DNA of 64,000 nucleotides from the NCBI RefSeq assembly GCF_000373645.1, contig NZ_KB892046.1:62001-126000 (forward strand), given 5' to 3'. Origin of the DNA: Streptomyces sp. ATexAB-D23 (lineage in GTDB: Bacteria; Actinomycetota; Actinomycetes; Streptomycetales; Streptomycetaceae). Made by a program: the position numbers and the translations under genes. Below the pieces are notes generated by a model. That model worked only from the letters and a program-made list of their open reading frames with translations, was not told the DNA's origin and made no database searches. Shown in pieces: positions 54,430-62,943 of the stretch (positions are counted from its first letter, which is position 1; each line of letters starts with the position of its first letter).

Positions 54430-55820
54430 GCCGCCGGGACGCCGTCGCCACGGCCGGAGCGGTCCGCAGCGGTGCCACCGACGCCGCCACCGTCGCCGAA
54501 CAGGCCATCGCCCGCATCGAGAAGGACAACCCCCGCCTGGGCGCGGTGGTCCACACCCGGTTCGACGCCGCACGCGCCGAGGTGGCGGCCGGACTCCCCG
54601 ACGGCCCGCTGCACGGCGTCCCGGTCCTGGTCAAGGACCTCGGCACCGACGTCGCCGGCCTGCCCGCGACCAGTGGCAGCCGCCTCTTCGCCACCGCCAC
54701 CGCCCGCCACGACAGCGAACTCGTGGCCCGCTACCGGCGTGCCGGAGCCGTCGTCCTCGGCACCACCAACACCCCCGAATTCGGGCTCAACGCCTCCACC
54801 GAACCCGCCCTCTTCGGCCCCACCCGCAACCCCTGGGACACCGAGCGCTCCCCGGGCGGCTCAAGCGGCGGTTCGGCGGCGGCCGTCGCCGCCGGGATGG
54901 TCCCCGTCGCGCACGCCAGCGACGGCGGCGGCTCGATCCGCATCCCGGCCGCCGCCTGCGGCCTGTTCGGCCTCAAGCCCAGCCGGGGACGCGTCTCGCC
55001 CGCGCCCCGCCCCACCACCCTCTCCGGCCTCGTCTCCGTCCACCACGCGCTCACCACGACCGTCCGGGACAGCGCCCTGCTCCTCGACGTCGTCGCCGGC
55101 CCCCTGCCCGGCGACGCCTACGCCACCCCGGCACCGGCGGCCCCCTTCTCCGAACTCGCCCGCCGCGACCCGGGCCGGCTGCGGATCGGCCTGCTCACCG
55201 CCCTCCCCGAAGGACCCGAGGTCCACCCGGAGTGCGCGCGGGCGGCCCGCGCCGCCGCCCTCCTGTGCCAACACCTCGGCCACGACGTCACCGAGACCAC
55301 CGCCCGCTACCGCCCCGGCGACGTGGCCGCCACCTCCGCCGTCCTGATGGGCGCGGACCTGGTCGCCCAGATCGAGAGCCGCCTCACCGCCCTCGGCAGA
55401 CCCCTCGCCGACGACGACATCGAACCCTTCACCCGCGTCGTGTACGACACCTACCGGGCCCTGGCGGCGGCCGACGTCAGCCGCGCACTGCGCCGCGCCC
55501 AGGAGATCGGCTGGGAGACCGGGGCCGCCTTCGGCCACTTCGACGTCCTGCTCAGCCCGACCCTCGCCCGGCCCACCCCGCTGCTCGGCACCCTGGACAC
55601 CGCGGTCCCGGAGACCATCTACCGCCACGCCTCCGTCAGTTCCGCCTTCACCAGCGTCTACAACGTGACCGGGATGCCGGCCATGTCCGTCCCCTTCGGC
55701 CGGGACAGCCGGGGCCTGCCCCTCGGCGTCCAGTTCGGTGCCCCGCTCGGCGCGGAGGGCACACTGCTGGCCCTGGCGGCCCAGCTGGAGGCGGAGGCGC
55801 CCTGGGACACGGCGCCCTGA
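54426..55820 (+). CDS. Amidase signature family hydrolase
   Basis: 464 residues. Catalytic Lys in PVLVKDLG, then the Gly/Ser signature GGSSGGSAAAVAAGMVPVAHASDGGGSIRIPA with the cis-Ser and nucleophilic Ser of the Ser-cisSer-Lys triad. These enzymes cleave carboxamides. As the last gene of the importer operon, it may release a steroid or acyl acid from an amide conjugate brought in by the transporter; peptide or nitrile-derived amides are alternatives. No signal peptide, so it acts in the cytoplasm. Confidence 0.87.
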   Translation: MSRRDAVATAGAVRSGATDAATVAEQAIARIEKDNPRLGAVVHTRFDAARAEVAAGLPDGPLHGVPVLVKDLGTDVAGLPATSGSRLFATATARHDSELVARYRRAGAVVLGTTNTPEFGLNASTEPALFGPTRNPWDTERSPGGSSGGSAAAVAAGMVPVAHASDGGGSIRIPAAACGLFGLKPSRGRVSPAPRPTTLSGLVSVHHALTTTVRDSALLLDVVAGPLPGDAYATPAPAAPFSELARRDPGRLRIGLLTALPEGPEVHPECARAARAAALLCQHLGHDVTETTARYRPGDVAATSAVLMGADLVAQIESRLTALGRPLADDDIEPFTRVVYDTYRALAAADVSRALRRAQEIGWETGAAFGHFDVLLSPTLARPTPLLGTLDTAVPETIYRHASVSSAFTSVYNVTGMPAMSVPFGRDSRGLPLGVQFGAPLGAEGTLLALAAQLEAEAPWDTAP

Positions 55821-55875
55821 GGCGGACGGGCCGCAGGATCCCCGGCCGGGGGTGAGCGCCTCACAGCCGACGGCC

Positions 55876-56862
55876 TCAGCCGGGAAGGGCCGCGAGCCAT
55901 TCGGTCAACAGGCCGTTGACCTCATCGGGGCGTTCCTGCTGGATCCAGTGACCGCAGCCTTCGAGCAGGTGCGAACCGGACAGGGCGGGGAGGGTGGAGG
56001 GGTACGCGTCGATGGCGTCCGCCATCCACGTGGTGGAGGCGTCCAGAGTGCCGCCGATGAACAAGGACGGCTGCTCGACCGGGGCTCCGCGCTGGGGCGC
56101 GAGGTCCTCCCAGTCACGGTCCATGTTCCGGTAGCGGTTGAGCGCCCCCGTCAGACCGGTGCGCTCGAACTCCCCGGCGTACACGTCGAGATCGTCCTCG
56201 CTCAGCCAGGCGGGCAGCCGGCCGGCCGGAAAGCGGTCACGCAGCCGGCCGCCGCGCGCGACGAAGTGCGGGTCCGGGGCGCCCGGGGCCGGCATGGTGT
56301 CGGCGGACAACGCCGCGTAGAAACCGGCGAGCCAGCCGCGCACACCGGGTTCGATCTCCGCCTCGGCGCGGCCGGGCTCCTGGAAGTAGGAGACGTAGAA
56401 CTCCTCTTCGGGGCCGCCGATCCGGCCGAAGACGTCGGTCGGGCGGGGACCGCCCGGCGGTGCGTACGGAACGCTCAGCAGACCGACCGCGCGGAACACC
56501 TCGGGGTGGAGCAGGGCGGAAGCGGCGGCGATGTTGGAACCCCAGTCGTGGCCGACGACCACCGCCTTCTCCTCGCCGAGGGCGCGCACCACACAGACGT
56601 TGTCCTCCACCAGATCGAGCATCCGGTAGGCGTCGGCCGCTGCGGGCCGGGAGGAGCGGCCGTAGCCCCGTACGTCGATCGCCACCGCGCGGTAGCCGGC
56701 GGCGGCGAGGGCCGGGAGCTGGTGGCGCCAGGAGTACCAGGACTCGGGAAAGCCGTGCACGAGCAGGACCAGGGGGCCGGTGCCCTGCTCCACCAGGTGC
56801 AGGCGCCCGGCCGGGCTGTCGACGGTGCGGTGGCGGAAGCCGGCGGTCGGTTCGGGCTGCAA
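55876..56862 (-). CDS. Alpha/beta hydrolase, epoxide hydrolase-like
   Basis: 328 residues. Oxyanion motif VHGFPESWYSW, nucleophile elbow VVGHDWGSN (Asp, as in soluble epoxide hydrolases), cap-domain tyrosines (VSYFQEPG), and the C-terminal charge-relay His in EGCGHWIQQERP. The start is a TTG behind GAGGAGAG; no in-frame ATG with a ribosome site is nearby. An HsaD role is unlikely because HsaD has a Ser nucleophile. It is convergent with the amidase gene. Confidence 0.82.
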   Translation of the reverse strand: MQPEPTAGFRHRTVDSPAGRLHLVEQGTGPLVLLVHGFPESWYSWRHQLPALAAAGYRAVAIDVRGYGRSSRPAAADAYRMLDLVEDNVCVVRALGEEKAVVVGHDWGSNIAAASALLHPEVFRAVGLLSVPYAPPGGPRPTDVFGRIGGPEEEFYVSYFQEPGRAEAEIEPGVRGWLAGFYAALSADTMPAPGAPDPHFVARGGRLRDRFPAGRLPAWLSEDDLDVYAGEFERTGLTGALNRYRNMDRDWEDLAPQRGAPVEQPSLFIGGTLDASTTWMADAIDAYPSTLPALSGSHLLEGCGHWIQQERPDEVNGLLTEWLAALPG

Positions 56863-57126
56863 GGGTCTCTCCTCGGGTCATGGGCGGGCGGTCGCGCTTA
56901 CGTGTCGATCATGCGACGGGCGGTCAATCGGCGCGATCGGCGTTGCCGTTCCGGCAAACTCGCGGCGGCGGGGCGGCGCCGTCCTCCACCCGCGCAAAGG
57001 CTTTCGCCCTGCCCCGCAGGGGAGTTGCTCCCCCTCAGGCTGGTGCGGATGTTGCACGTGAGGAAATATGGGCATGCGCGGTACGGAGTCTGTCCATGCC
57101 GCCGTCGTACGACGCGAAGAGGGCCG

Positions 57127-57927
57127 ATGACTGACGGGCAGGGCATTCAGATGGCGGTGGACGGAATCGACACGGGTACGCCGCACTCGGCGCGGGTGTG
57201 GAACTTCTGGCTGGGTGGCAAGGACAACTACGAGGTGGACCGCCGGCTCGGGGCGACGATGGAGGAGCTGTACCCGCAGATCATCGAGATAGCGCGCGCC
57301 TCCCGGGCGTTCCAGGCACGCGCGGTGCGCTATCTGGCCGCCGAGGCGGGGGTGCGGCAGTTCCTGGACCTCGGCACCGGCCTGCCGACGGCGAACGCCA
57401 CGCACGAGGTCGCCCAGGACGTCGACCCGACAGCACGCATCGTGTACGTCGACAACGACCCGATCGTCCTCGCCCACGCCCGAGCCCTGCTGACGAGTCG
57501 GCCCGAAGGGGCCACGGACTATGTGCACGCGGATCTGAGGGACGCGAAGACGGTGCTCCGCGAGGCCGCCCGCACGCTGGACCTCGACCGGCCGGTGGCC
57601 GTGATGGTGCTCTCGACGCTGGGACATCTGGCGGACGCCGACGAGGCCGCGGCGCTGCTCCGCAGCTACTTGGACGCGCTGCCCGCGGGCAGCCACCTGA
57701 TGCTGTGCGACACCATCGAGACCCCGGAGACTCGGGCCGGGTCCGACGAGTACGCCAGTGGCGGCGCCATGCCCTACATCTCGCGCCCCAAGGAGATCAT
57801 GGCGACCTTCGCGGACGGACTCGAACTGGTGGAGCCCGGCTTCGGCTCGATCAGCCTGTGGCGCCCCGAGGAGCCGGTCGTCACCGACCCGGTCGACCAA
57901 TGGGGATTCGTGGCCGCCAAGCGGTAG
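57127..57927 (+). CDS. DUF574 SAM-dependent methyltransferase
   Basis: 266 residues of the actinobacterial Methyltransf_19/DUF574 family, often present in many copies in Streptomyces: HSARVWNFWLGGKDNYEVDR, the SAM-binding FLDLGTGLPTANATHEVAQ, IVYVDNDPIVLAHARALL and ISLWRPE near the end. Substrate unknown for the family. GAAGAGG precedes the ATG. It is a probable monocistronic housekeeping-type gene. Confidence 0.88.
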   Translation: MTDGQGIQMAVDGIDTGTPHSARVWNFWLGGKDNYEVDRRLGATMEELYPQIIEIARASRAFQARAVRYLAAEAGVRQFLDLGTGLPTANATHEVAQDVDPTARIVYVDNDPIVLAHARALLTSRPEGATDYVHADLRDAKTVLREAARTLDLDRPVAVMVLSTLGHLADADEAAALLRSYLDALPAGSHLMLCDTIETPETRAGSDEYASGGAMPYISRPKEIMATFADGLELVEPGFGSISLWRPEEPVVTDPVDQWGFVAAKR

Positions 57928-57945
57928 CCGCCGCCCGCTGAGCGG

Positions 57946-58788
57946 GTGGCCGTGGCCGGCTGCGGAACGTCCTGGTTCATGGCCATGGCCTACGCCCGGT
58001 TGCGCGAGGGCAGCGGCCAGGGGGAGACCGACGCCTTCGCGGCATCGGAGTTCCCCATGGGCCGGCACTACGAACCGGGTCCTGGCGATCACCCGTTCCG
58101 GTACCACCTCGGAGGTGCTGGAACCGCTGTCCCGGCTGGGCGGCGCGGTGTCCGCGGTGGCCCTCACCGCGGACCCCGGCACTCCGATCATGGAGGCGGC
58201 CGACTCAGTGGTCGTGCCGGACTTCGTGGACGAGGAGTCAGTGGTCCAGACACGTCTCGCCACCAGCGTGCCGGCCCTGCTGCGCGGCCACCCGGAGTCG
58301 GCCGGCCCGCTGCCATCCGGGACGCATCCTCCGTCCCGTGCCATCCGGGACGCATCTCCCGTCCCGTGCCTTCCGGGACGCGGAACGGGCGGTGGCCGCA
58401 CCGCTGGATCCGCAGCTGTGCGACGCCGGGCAGTCGACCTTCCTCGGCGCCGGCTGGATGTACGGGGCCCGGCCCCGGAGGCCGGGCTGAAGACGCGGGA
58501 GGCCGCCGGCGCCTGGACCGAGGCGTATCCGGCCATGGCGTACCGGCACGGGCCGATCAGCATCGCTGCCCCCGGCCGCGTCACCTGGATGTTCGGCACG
58601 GCTCCGCACGGCCTCGCCGACGGGGTCACCCGGGCGGGAGGCACGTTCGCCGGAGCGGAGACGGCGGAGGGCCGGGACCCGATGGCGGACCCGATCCTCG
58701 CGCAGCGGCTCTCGCCCGGACGCGTGGCCTGGACCCGGACCGCCCCCGCGACCTGACCCGCTCAGTGATCCTCGACGCCCATGCCTGA
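57946..58788 (+). pseudogene. Broken SIS-domain sugar isomerase (AgaS-like)
   Basis: Pieces of one phosphosugar isomerase are spread over changing frames: VAVAGCGTSWFMAMAYARLREG (frame of 57946), then NRVLAITRSGTTSEVLEPLSRLGG in the next frame after an extra A near 58073, then RDAERAVAAPLDPQ in a third, then GLKTREAAGAWTEAYPAMAYRHGPISI, and finally DPDRPRDLTRSVILD back in the first. The N-terminal 50 or so residues are also missing. A 28-base tandem duplication (58312-58383) causes one of the shifts. The gene cannot make a working protein. Confidence 0.85.
58312..58383 (+). repeat. Frame-breaking 28-base tandem triplication inside the SIS pseudogene
   Basis: GCCATCCGGGACGCATC-type units at 58312-58339 and 58340-58367 and a partial third at 58368-58383. 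The added 56 bases are not a multiple of three, so the duplication itself breaks the frame of the isomerase. Confidence 0.8.
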
Positions 58789-58848
58789 CGCAGTCGCGAA
58801 GAGCGGTCACGTGCGCGACGGCAGCGGGGCGGAGAGGAGCCGGACACC

Positions 58849-59771
58849 GTGATCGTCACCGTCACCCTCAACGCCGCGCTCGACGTCACCTACGAGGCCG
58901 AGGCCTTGATCCCGCACGGGTCGCCCAGGGTGACCGGTGTCCCCCACAGGCGCGCCGGCGGCAAGGGCGCCGACGTCGCCCGAGTGCCGGCCGCGCTCGG
59001 TCACCCCGCCCTCGTGACCGGTTTCGCCGGCGGACCGACGGGCCGGGCCATCCGCGACGATCTTTGCGCTGCCGGACTCGCGGACGCCCTGGTGCCAGTG
59101 GCGGGCGACTCCCGCCGTACGCTCACCGTGGTCTCCCGCCGGGACTGCGACGCGACCGTCTTCAACGAGCCCGGGGCGACAGTGAGCACCGCCGAATGGG
59201 ACGGCTTCGCGGACCGCTTCCCCCGCCTCGTGCAGGACGCCCACGTCGTAGTGCTCTCCGGCAGCCTGCCGCCGGGACTGCCGTGCGACGCCTACGCCGA
59301 CCTGATCCGGGCATCCCACCAGGCGGGCGCGGCGACGGTCCTCAACACCAGCGGCGCCGCCCTGAGCGCGGGTCCGGACGTCGTCAAACCCAACGCCGCC
59401 GAACTCCTCGAAGGAACGGGCCGGCAGGACGTGGCCCCGGGCTGCGGCCGACCCGCGCACGCACGGCGCGAAGGCGGTGGTCGTCTCCCAGGGGCCCGAG
59501 GGTCTGCTCGCGGTCACGCGGACGGGGAGCCGGCACGCGTCCCAGCGGAGCGCTTGTCGGGAATCCCACCGGCGCGGGTGACGCCCGGGTGGCCGCGCTC
59601 GCCGCGGGTCTGGTGGACGGCCCGACTTGGGAGGCGGTCCTGCGGGAGGCGGTCGCCCTCTCCGCCGCGGCCGTGCCGTGCCCCCTGGCCGGCGACTTCG
59701 GCGCCCGCCTCCATCACCGTTTCCGCACCCACGTCGCTCTGGAGAAGATCCATGCCGCTCATACCTACTGA
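58849..59771 (+). pseudogene. Broken PfkB-family sugar-phosphate kinase (1-phosphofructokinase/tagatose-6-phosphate kinase-like)
   Basis: An intact start (TVTLNAALDVTYEAE, RRAGGKGADVARV, VVLSGSLPPGLP, VKPNAAELLEG) runs to about 59450. AVVVSQGPEGLLAVTR then continues in another frame, and VGNPTGAGDARVAALAAGLVDG, which holds the GAGD catalytic motif, in a third. Two frameshifts therefore separate substrate and ATP/catalytic parts. A GTG start follows GAGAGGAG. It was presumably in an operon with the flanking isomerase and aldolase remnants. Confidence 0.85.
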
Positions 59772-60350
59772 CGACATCGTCGGCCCGGCCCACGAGGCAG
59801 GAAGGGGGTTGGCGCGTTCAACGTCGTGCAGCCGGAACACGCCGAGGCCATCGTGGCCGGGGCCGAACGGGCCGGACAGCCAGTCATCCTCCAGACCAGC
59901 GAGAACACCGCGCGCTACCTTCGCGCCCTGGCGCCCCTCGGCCACGCCTCGCTGGCCATCGCCCGTTCCTCACGTGTCCCGGTCGCCGTCCACCTCGATC
60001 ACGCGGAATCCGTGGACCTGGTCCGCGAAGCCGTCGAACTCGGCTTCAGCTCGGTCATGTTCGACGCCTCCAAGCTGCCGTACGGGGAGAATCTCGCCGC
60101 CACCCGTGAGGTGACGCGGTACTGCCACCGGGCGGACGTGCGGGTCGAGGCCGAACCCGGCGAGGTCGCTGGCAAGGCCGGCGCCCACGCTCCCGGCGTA
60201 CGGACCGACCCCGAGGAGGCAGCCGCCTTCACCGCGGCCACAGCGGTCGACGCCCCGGCCGTCGCAGTGGGCACTTCACACGCCATGGCCACCCGTGACG
60301 CCGCCGTCGACCTCACGCCGATCGCGCGGCTGCGCGAGGTGCTCGACGTG
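59752..60350 (+). pseudogene. Truncated, frameshifted class II fructose/tagatose-bisphosphate aldolase (GatY/KbaY-like)
   Basis: MPLIPTDDIVGPAHEAGRG starts in one frame; after a G-run near 59805 the protein continues in another as VGAFNVVQPEHAEAIVAGAE, VPVAVHLDHAESVDLVREAVELGFSSVMFDAS (zinc-binding His-x-Asp-His region) and VEAEPGEVAGK. It breaks off at LREVLDVP, before the loop with the GSSG phosphate-binding motif, where the integrase fragment begins. About 80 C-terminal residues are missing. Confidence 0.85.
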
Positions 60351-60352
60351 CC

Positions 60353-60628
60353 GAGGTGGCGAAGGCCTGGCCGTGGGCGGCGGCCCCGAAGGACGGGTTC
60401 CACGTGCTTCGGCACACCTGCGCCCCGATCATGCCGGAGGCCGGGGAGTCCGCCCTGGCCCTGGCTCGCCGGATCGGACGCTCACCGCCGGCGATCACCC
60501 TCGGTTACTATGCTCACTTCATGCCGGAAGCCGGCAGCAAGGGTCGCGGCACCATCGGCGGTCTGCCTGGGGAGCGGGAAGACCGGCTCGTGGGCCGAAA
60601 CTCCCCGGACGCTCCCCGGCGCCGTTGA
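60353..60628 (+). pseudogene. C-terminal fragment of a tyrosine recombinase (integrase)
   Basis: About 90 codons with FHVLRHTCAPIMPEAGESALALARRIGRSPPAITLGYYAHFMPEAGSKGRGTI, the H-x2-R-H box and the Tyr nucleophile region of phage/ICE integrases. Everything upstream (catalytic Arg I, core-binding domain) is missing. The fragment is joined directly to the aldolase remnant, marking an old insertion or deletion endpoint. Substitutions such as RHTCAPIM for the usual RHTYASIM suggest it is dead. Confidence 0.8.
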
Positions 60629-60704
60629 CCCGTGATTCCTGCCGCTCCGCTCCGGAGAATCGATCCGTGGACTGTAAGGCTGAAGAGATGGGTGGCCTGG
60701 GAAA

Positions 60705-61565
60705 GTGCTGGAAGAGGTCGTAGCGACCCGCTATGTCACGCCCCTGCGTGAAGGCGGCTCGCTCCCCGGGATCGTCGAGGCCGACGATTTCGGTACGTAC
60801 GTCATGAAATTCACCGGAGCCGGACAGGGTCGCAAGACCCTCGTCGCGGAGGTGATCTGCGGGCAGCTCGGGCGGCGGCTCGGGCTGCGTGTGCCCGAAC
60901 TCGTGCGGATCCAGCTGGACCCGGTCATCGGGCTCGCCGAGCCCGACCAGGAGGTGCAGGAGCTGCTCAAGGCCAGCGGCGGCCTCAACCTGGGGATGGA
61001 CTTCCTGCCCGGCTCGCTCGGCTTCGACGCGCTCGCCTACGAGGTGGACCCGCGCGAGGCCGGACGGGTCGTCTGGTTCGACGCGCTGATCAACAACGTC
61101 GACCGGTCCTGGCGCAATCCGAACATGCTGGTCTGGCACGGCGACCTCTGGCTCATCGACCACGGCGCCACCATGATCTGGCACCACAACTGGCCCGGCG
61201 CCCAGGCGTCCGCCGCCAAGCCGTACAACGCGTCCGACCACGCGCTCGCCCCCTTCGGGCCCGACATCGCCTCGGCCGCGGCCGAGCTGGCGCCGCTGGT
61301 CACCCCCGCACTCCTCGCCGAGGTCGCGGCCGAGGTGCCCGACGAGTGGCTGGTGGACGAGCCGGGCTTCGACTCGACGGACCAGCTGCGCCGGGCCTAC
61401 GTGGACGCGCTGCTCGCGCGGGCCGCCACCATCCACGAGCGGATCGTCCTGGACGCGCCCACCCCCGACAAGCCGTCCCAGGCCCCGGGCTGGATCACCG
61501 AACGCCTGGCCCCGCGCCACGACCAGCAGAGCGACGAGCACAGCGACCAGGGCGGCCGGGCATGA
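60705..61565 (+). CDS. HipA-like kinase family protein
   Basis: 286 residues. A HipA-type kinase fold without the N-terminal DNA-partner region: YVMKFTGAGQGRKTLVAEVICGQLGRRLGL, RVVWFDALINNVDRSWRNPNMLVWHGDLWLIDHGATM (catalytic loop with Asn and metal-binding Asp). Found in actinobacteria next to a DUF3037 gene, as here. Not a classic HipBA toxin system because no HipB-like gene is present. Start GTG at 60705 is tentative. Confidence 0.82.
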   Translation: MLEEVVATRYVTPLREGGSLPGIVEADDFGTYVMKFTGAGQGRKTLVAEVICGQLGRRLGLRVPELVRIQLDPVIGLAEPDQEVQELLKASGGLNLGMDFLPGSLGFDALAYEVDPREAGRVVWFDALINNVDRSWRNPNMLVWHGDLWLIDHGATMIWHHNWPGAQASAAKPYNASDHALAPFGPDIASAAAELAPLVTPALLAEVAAEVPDEWLVDEPGFDSTDQLRRAYVDALLARAATIHERIVLDAPTPDKPSQAPGWITERLAPRHDQQSDEHSDQGGRA

Positions 61566-61945
61566 ACGAGCGCGATGTCTTCGAGTACGCCCTGCTGCGC
61601 GTGGTGCCCCGCGTCCAGCGCGGCGAGTGCTTCAACGCCGGGGTGGTGGTCTACTGCCGCGCGAAGGGCTTCGTGGCCGCCCGCACCGAACTCGACGAGG
61701 GAAAGCTGAGGGCGCTGGACCCCGGCGCGGACGTGACCGGGGTACGGGCCGCGCTGCACGCCGTCGAGGGGATCTGCCGCGGCGGCAGGGACGCGGGCCA
61801 GGCGGCCGGCGACGACGCAGGGCGGCGGTTCCGCTGGCTGATCGCGCCGCGCTCGACCGTCGTACAGCCCGGCCCCGTGCACAGCGGCCTCACCGCCGAC
61901 CCCGCCGCCGAGGTGGAGCGGCTGCTCGACCTGCTGGTGCGCTGA
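61562..61945 (+). CDS. DUF3037 family protein
   Basis: 127 residues. MNERDVFEYALLRVVPRVQRGECFNAGVVVYCRAKGFV is the family start; the C-terminus has WLIAPRSTVVQPGPVHSGLTADPAAEVERLLDLLV. Function unknown. The 4-base ATGA overlap with the HipA-like gene and frequent pairing of the two families suggest a shared role. Confidence 0.85.
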   Translation: MNERDVFEYALLRVVPRVQRGECFNAGVVVYCRAKGFVAARTELDEGKLRALDPGADVTGVRAALHAVEGICRGGRDAGQAAGDDAGRRFRWLIAPRSTVVQPGPVHSGLTADPAAEVERLLDLLVR

Positions 61946-62026
61946 CACGGCACCGTTGCCGCCGTCCGCGCAGGGCGTGACGGCGGCCCGGCGGGGTGTG
62001 ACATGCGCCGCTGCGCCCGTGGGCCG

Positions 62027-62055
62027 TTGACACCGGGTGCCAGGGCTTCTAGCGT
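62027..62055 (+). promoter_or_regulatory. Canonical promoter TTGACA-N17-TAGCGT
   Basis: A textbook vegetative promoter: -35 TTGACA at 62027-62032, 17-base spacer, -10 TAGCGT at 62050-62055. It would start transcription near 62062, about 100 bases before the fabG-like start codon. Confidence 0.75.
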
Positions 62056-62072
62056 CTCGTCTGCTGAAGGTA

Positions 62073-62088
62073 CTAAGCGGTTGCTCAG
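62073..62088 (+). promoter_or_regulatory. Operator-like palindrome CTAAGCGGTTGCTCAG
   Basis: CT-N-AGC-N4-GCT-N-AG is a clear inverted repeat of the size bound by TetR-family repressors of fatty acid genes, located just downstream of the predicted transcription start of the SDR operon. No regulator gene adjoins. Confidence 0.5.
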
Positions 62089-62161
62089 TTATCGGGGCGG
62101 TTCTCGCGGGGAACGTCCCGACGTCCGCTGAGCCGCGATCCAAGGGCGAGGAGAGCCAAGC

Positions 62162-62923
62162 ATGTCCACCAGCGAGCAGCGCGTAGCCATCGTGACGGGA
62201 GCGGCCCGGGGCATCGGTGCCGCCACCGCGGTACGTCTGGCGGCCGAGGGCCGCGCCGTCGCCGTACTCGACCTCGACGAGGCGGCCTGCAAGGACACGG
62301 TCGAGAAGATCACCGCCGCCGGGGGCAGGGCCCTCGCCGTCGGCTGTGACGTGTCGGACAGCGCCCAGGTGGAAGCCGCCGTCGCCCGGGTCGCCGCCGA
62401 GCTCGGCGCCCCGACCATCCTCGTCAACAACGCGGGTGTGCTCCGGGACAACCTGCTCTTCAAGATGAGCGAGTCCGACTGGGACATCGTGATGAACGTG
62501 CACCTCAAGGGCGCGTTCCTGATGGCCAAGGCCGTCCAGAAGCACATGGTGGACGCCAAGTTCGGCAGGATCGTGTCGCTGTCCTCCTCCTCGGCGCTCG
62601 GCAACCGCGGCCAGGCCAACTACGCGGCGGTCAAGGCGGGGCTCCAGGGCTTCACCAAGACCCTCGCCAAGGAGCTCGGCAAGTTCGGCGTCACCGCCAA
62701 CGCCGTCGCGCCCGGTTTCATCGTCACCGAGATGACCGCGCAGACCGCGGCCCGGGTCGGCATGGGCTTCGAGGAGTTCCAGGCGGCCGCCGCCACCCAG
62801 ATCCCGGTGCAGCGCGTCGGCTTCCCCGAGGACATCGCCAACGCCATCGCCTTCTTCACGGGCGACGACGCGGGCTTCGTCTCCGGCCAGGTCATGTACG
62901 TCGCCGGCGGACCGCTCAACTGA
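62162..62923 (+). CDS. fabG: FabG-type 3-oxoacyl-ACP/CoA reductase (SDR)
   Basis: 253 residues, standard SDR: VTGAARGIGAAT, CDVSD, LVNNAGVLRDNLLFKMSESDWD, the serine in SLSSSSALGN and YAAVKAG, and a PGFIVTEMT segment. Likely an NADP-dependent ketoacyl thioester reductase of fatty acid metabolism. GAGGAGAG precedes the ATG. It has its own promoter and TetR-type site, separate from the steroid promoters. The following SDR is 20 bases downstream. Confidence 0.85.
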   Translation: MSTSEQRVAIVTGAARGIGAATAVRLAAEGRAVAVLDLDEAACKDTVEKITAAGGRALAVGCDVSDSAQVEAAVARVAAELGAPTILVNNAGVLRDNLLFKMSESDWDIVMNVHLKGAFLMAKAVQKHMVDAKFGRIVSLSSSSALGNRGQANYAAVKAGLQGFTKTLAKELGKFGVTANAVAPGFIVTEMTAQTAARVGMGFEEFQAAAATQIPVQRVGFPEDIANAIAFFTGDDAGFVSGQVMYVAGGPLN

Positions 62924-62943
62924 CCAGAAGGGCTGCGGACATC

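Noticed and set aside
55876..56862. HsaD (meta-cleavage product hydrolase)
   Set aside because: The nucleophile elbow has Asp (GHDWG), as in epoxide hydrolases, whereas HsaD has Ser, and the gene is outside the steroid blocks.
57946..60350. Frameshifts as simple sequencing errors
   Set aside because: Several independent lesions, a tandem duplication and a true C-terminal truncation occur in three adjacent genes while all neighbours are intact; one shift at a G-run (about 59805) alone could be an error.
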